This document shows, in pieces, positions 63,174-64,000 of a DNA stretch of 64,000 bases. The notes under the pieces are model-generated. The model was not told the DNA's origin. It worked only from the letters and a program-made list of their open reading frames with translations, and made no database searches. Position numbers and translations under genes: made by a program. Origin of the DNA: Phycisphaerales bacterium (GTDB lineage Bacteria > Planctomycetota > Phycisphaerae > UBA1845 > Fen-1342); assembly GCA_022839625.1 (NCBI GenBank), contig JALHJL010000005.1:69521-133520 (forward strand), given 5' to 3'. Each line of letters starts with the position of its first letter. The stretch's first letter is position 1.

Positions 63174-63929
63174 ATGAATGCAAACCTGTTTGAGCAATGC
63201 GTGCTGATCACCGGGGCCTCGGGCGGGATCGGGCTGGCGACGGCGGAGGCCTTCGCCGAGGAAGGTGCCCGGCTGGTACTGCACTGCCATACCCGCCCGG
63301 AGCCGCTCCGCGCGCTCGAACCCCGGCTCGGGGTGCCGTGCACCGTGGTCCAGGCCGACCTGCGCGACGAGCGGCAGGTCGAGTTCCTGTTTGACGAAGC
63401 CCTGGCCAGGCTTCCCCGCATAGACGCGGTCGTAGTCAACGCGGGCGTCTGGACGGACCGCGCCGTCCCGCTGCACGAGATGACTCTGGAGCAGTGGCGC
63501 GCCACGTTGGACGCCGACCTGACCAGCGCGTTCCTCACTTGCCGCGCCTTCCTGCGGCACCTCGCCGCCGAGCCGAGGGAGACAGCCGCCATCGTGCTCG
63601 TGGCGTCGACCGCGGCCTTGTTTGGCGAGGCCGACCACGCGGACTACTCGGCGGCGAAGGCAGCGCTGGCGTACGGGCTGACGCTCAGCTTGAAGAACGA
63701 GATCGTGCGCCTGGCGCCGCGAGGTCGCGTGAACTGTGTGTGCCCGGGTTGGACGCGGACCCCCATGGCCGAGAACGTGCTCAACGACGCCGTCGTCCGG
63801 CGCGTGCAGGCCACCATGTCTCTTGAGAAGCTGGGCCAGCCGGGCGACGTTGCCGCGGCCATCGTCTTCCTGGCGTCCGACCGCCTGGCGGGCCACATTT
63901 CGGGTTCATCTCCGAATTCCGGGGCGTAG
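63174..63929 (+). CDS. Short-chain dehydrogenase/reductase with replaced C-terminus
   Basis: 251 residues. Nucleotide site TGASGGIG near residue 13, NAG motif (VVNAGVW), catalytic Ser in VLVASTAALFG, Tyr-x3-Lys (YSAAK), and PGWTRTPM. It resembles FabG-type reductases. Normal proteins continue after GHISG with a strand such as Q-I-V-x-D-GG and 8-15 more residues. Here it runs into SSPNSGA and a stop. The last seven residues are probably encoded by foreign sequence, so the protein may lack its last strand and substrate-side tail. Confidence 0.85.
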   Translation: MNANLFEQCVLITGASGGIGLATAEAFAEEGARLVLHCHTRPEPLRALEPRLGVPCTVVQADLRDERQVEFLFDEALARLPRIDAVVVNAGVWTDRAVPLHEMTLEQWRATLDADLTSAFLTCRAFLRHLAAEPRETAAIVLVASTAALFGEADHADYSAAKAALAYGLTLSLKNEIVRLAPRGRVNCVCPGWTRTPMAENVLNDAVVRRVQATMSLEKLGQPGDVAAAIVFLASDRLAGHISGSSPNSGA

Positions 63930-64000
63930 ATGAGCCAACGGCAGTCCCGTTCTATCTTGTTGTTCTGCAAGGACATCAAGAGAACAGGAGCTGCCGATGG
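63905..64000 (+). mobile_element. Possible left end of an inserted element (cut by the window edge)
   Basis: From about 63905 the sequence stops matching an SDR and becomes visibly lower in G+C. AGGAG lies 8 bases before an ATG at 63997, which would start a new gene. Together this suggests an insertion sequence begins within the SDR gene. No terminal repeat can be proven without the other end. Confidence 0.35.

Overview
The window is high-G+C bacterial DNA with the gene style of Planctomycetota. The signs are sulfatase-like and nucleotide-pyrophosphatase-like enzymes with TPR tails, an FG-GAP lipoprotein of almost 1,300 residues, an ECF sigma / anti-sigma / PDZ operon, many long-leader or leaderless starts, and dispersed palindromic intergenic repeats. 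The phylum is an inference from gene content; I cannot name a genus. I saw no rRNA, tRNA or CRISPR. Most of the window is ordinary chromosome, and accessory features are small.

Layout. 1-5.3 kb: SppA signal-peptide peptidase (cut by the left edge), a lone phage-type terminase large subunit, and a membrane Fe-S oxidoreductase. 5.4-9.3 kb: CoaB, a CDF metal transporter, and a sugar-phosphate transferase. 9.5-12.1 kb: ECF sigma, anti-sigma and PDZ operon, read leftward. 12.2-16.6 kb: M42-type aminopeptidase, a saccharopine-dehydrogenase-like reductase, cobalamin adenosyltransferase, DUF1015. 16.7-25.3 kb: FG-GAP lipoprotein, then dxr-rseP (isoprenoid synthesis and intramembrane proteolysis), then a radical SAM protein. 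25.9-29.5 kb: chemoreceptor plus diguanylate cyclase, a VOC protein, an Rrf2 regulator. 29.7-35.1 kb: murG, a polyprenyl diphosphate synthase, icd, rpoN. 35.2-39.8 kb: galE, a 1-kb non-coding stretch with a tandem hairpin array, ada, a free ClpN domain, YggS. 39.9-50 kb: a diadenylate-cyclase/YbbR fusion with changed active-site motifs, a Wzz-like protein, a PMT-type glycosyltransferase with TPRs, a small unknown, HbpS-like, two LolA-like paralogues, an aldehyde dehydrogenase and an unknown. 51.4-61.6 kb: four alkaline-phosphatase-superfamily enzymes, a ribbon-helix-helix peptide and an EMC3/Oxa1-like membrane protein. 62-64 kb: a receiver-CheX fusion and an SDR whose 3' end looks cut by another sequence.

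How it fits together. Several genes converge on the cell surface: undecaprenyl/polyprenyl supply (dxr, prenyl synthase), lipid-linked sugar transfer (WbaP-like, MurG, GalE, PMT-like, Wzz-like) and enzymes able to move or remove phosphate or sulfate head groups (the 51-60 kb cluster). A second theme is signalling: MCP, diguanylate cyclase, receiver-CheX, c-di-AMP-type cyclase, ECF sigma and sigma-54.

The best leads for something undescribed are the cyclase with both DAC signatures altered, the 51-62 kb enzyme/membrane-protein locus, the four palindromic elements that each sit just after a stop codon, and the hairpin array before galE.
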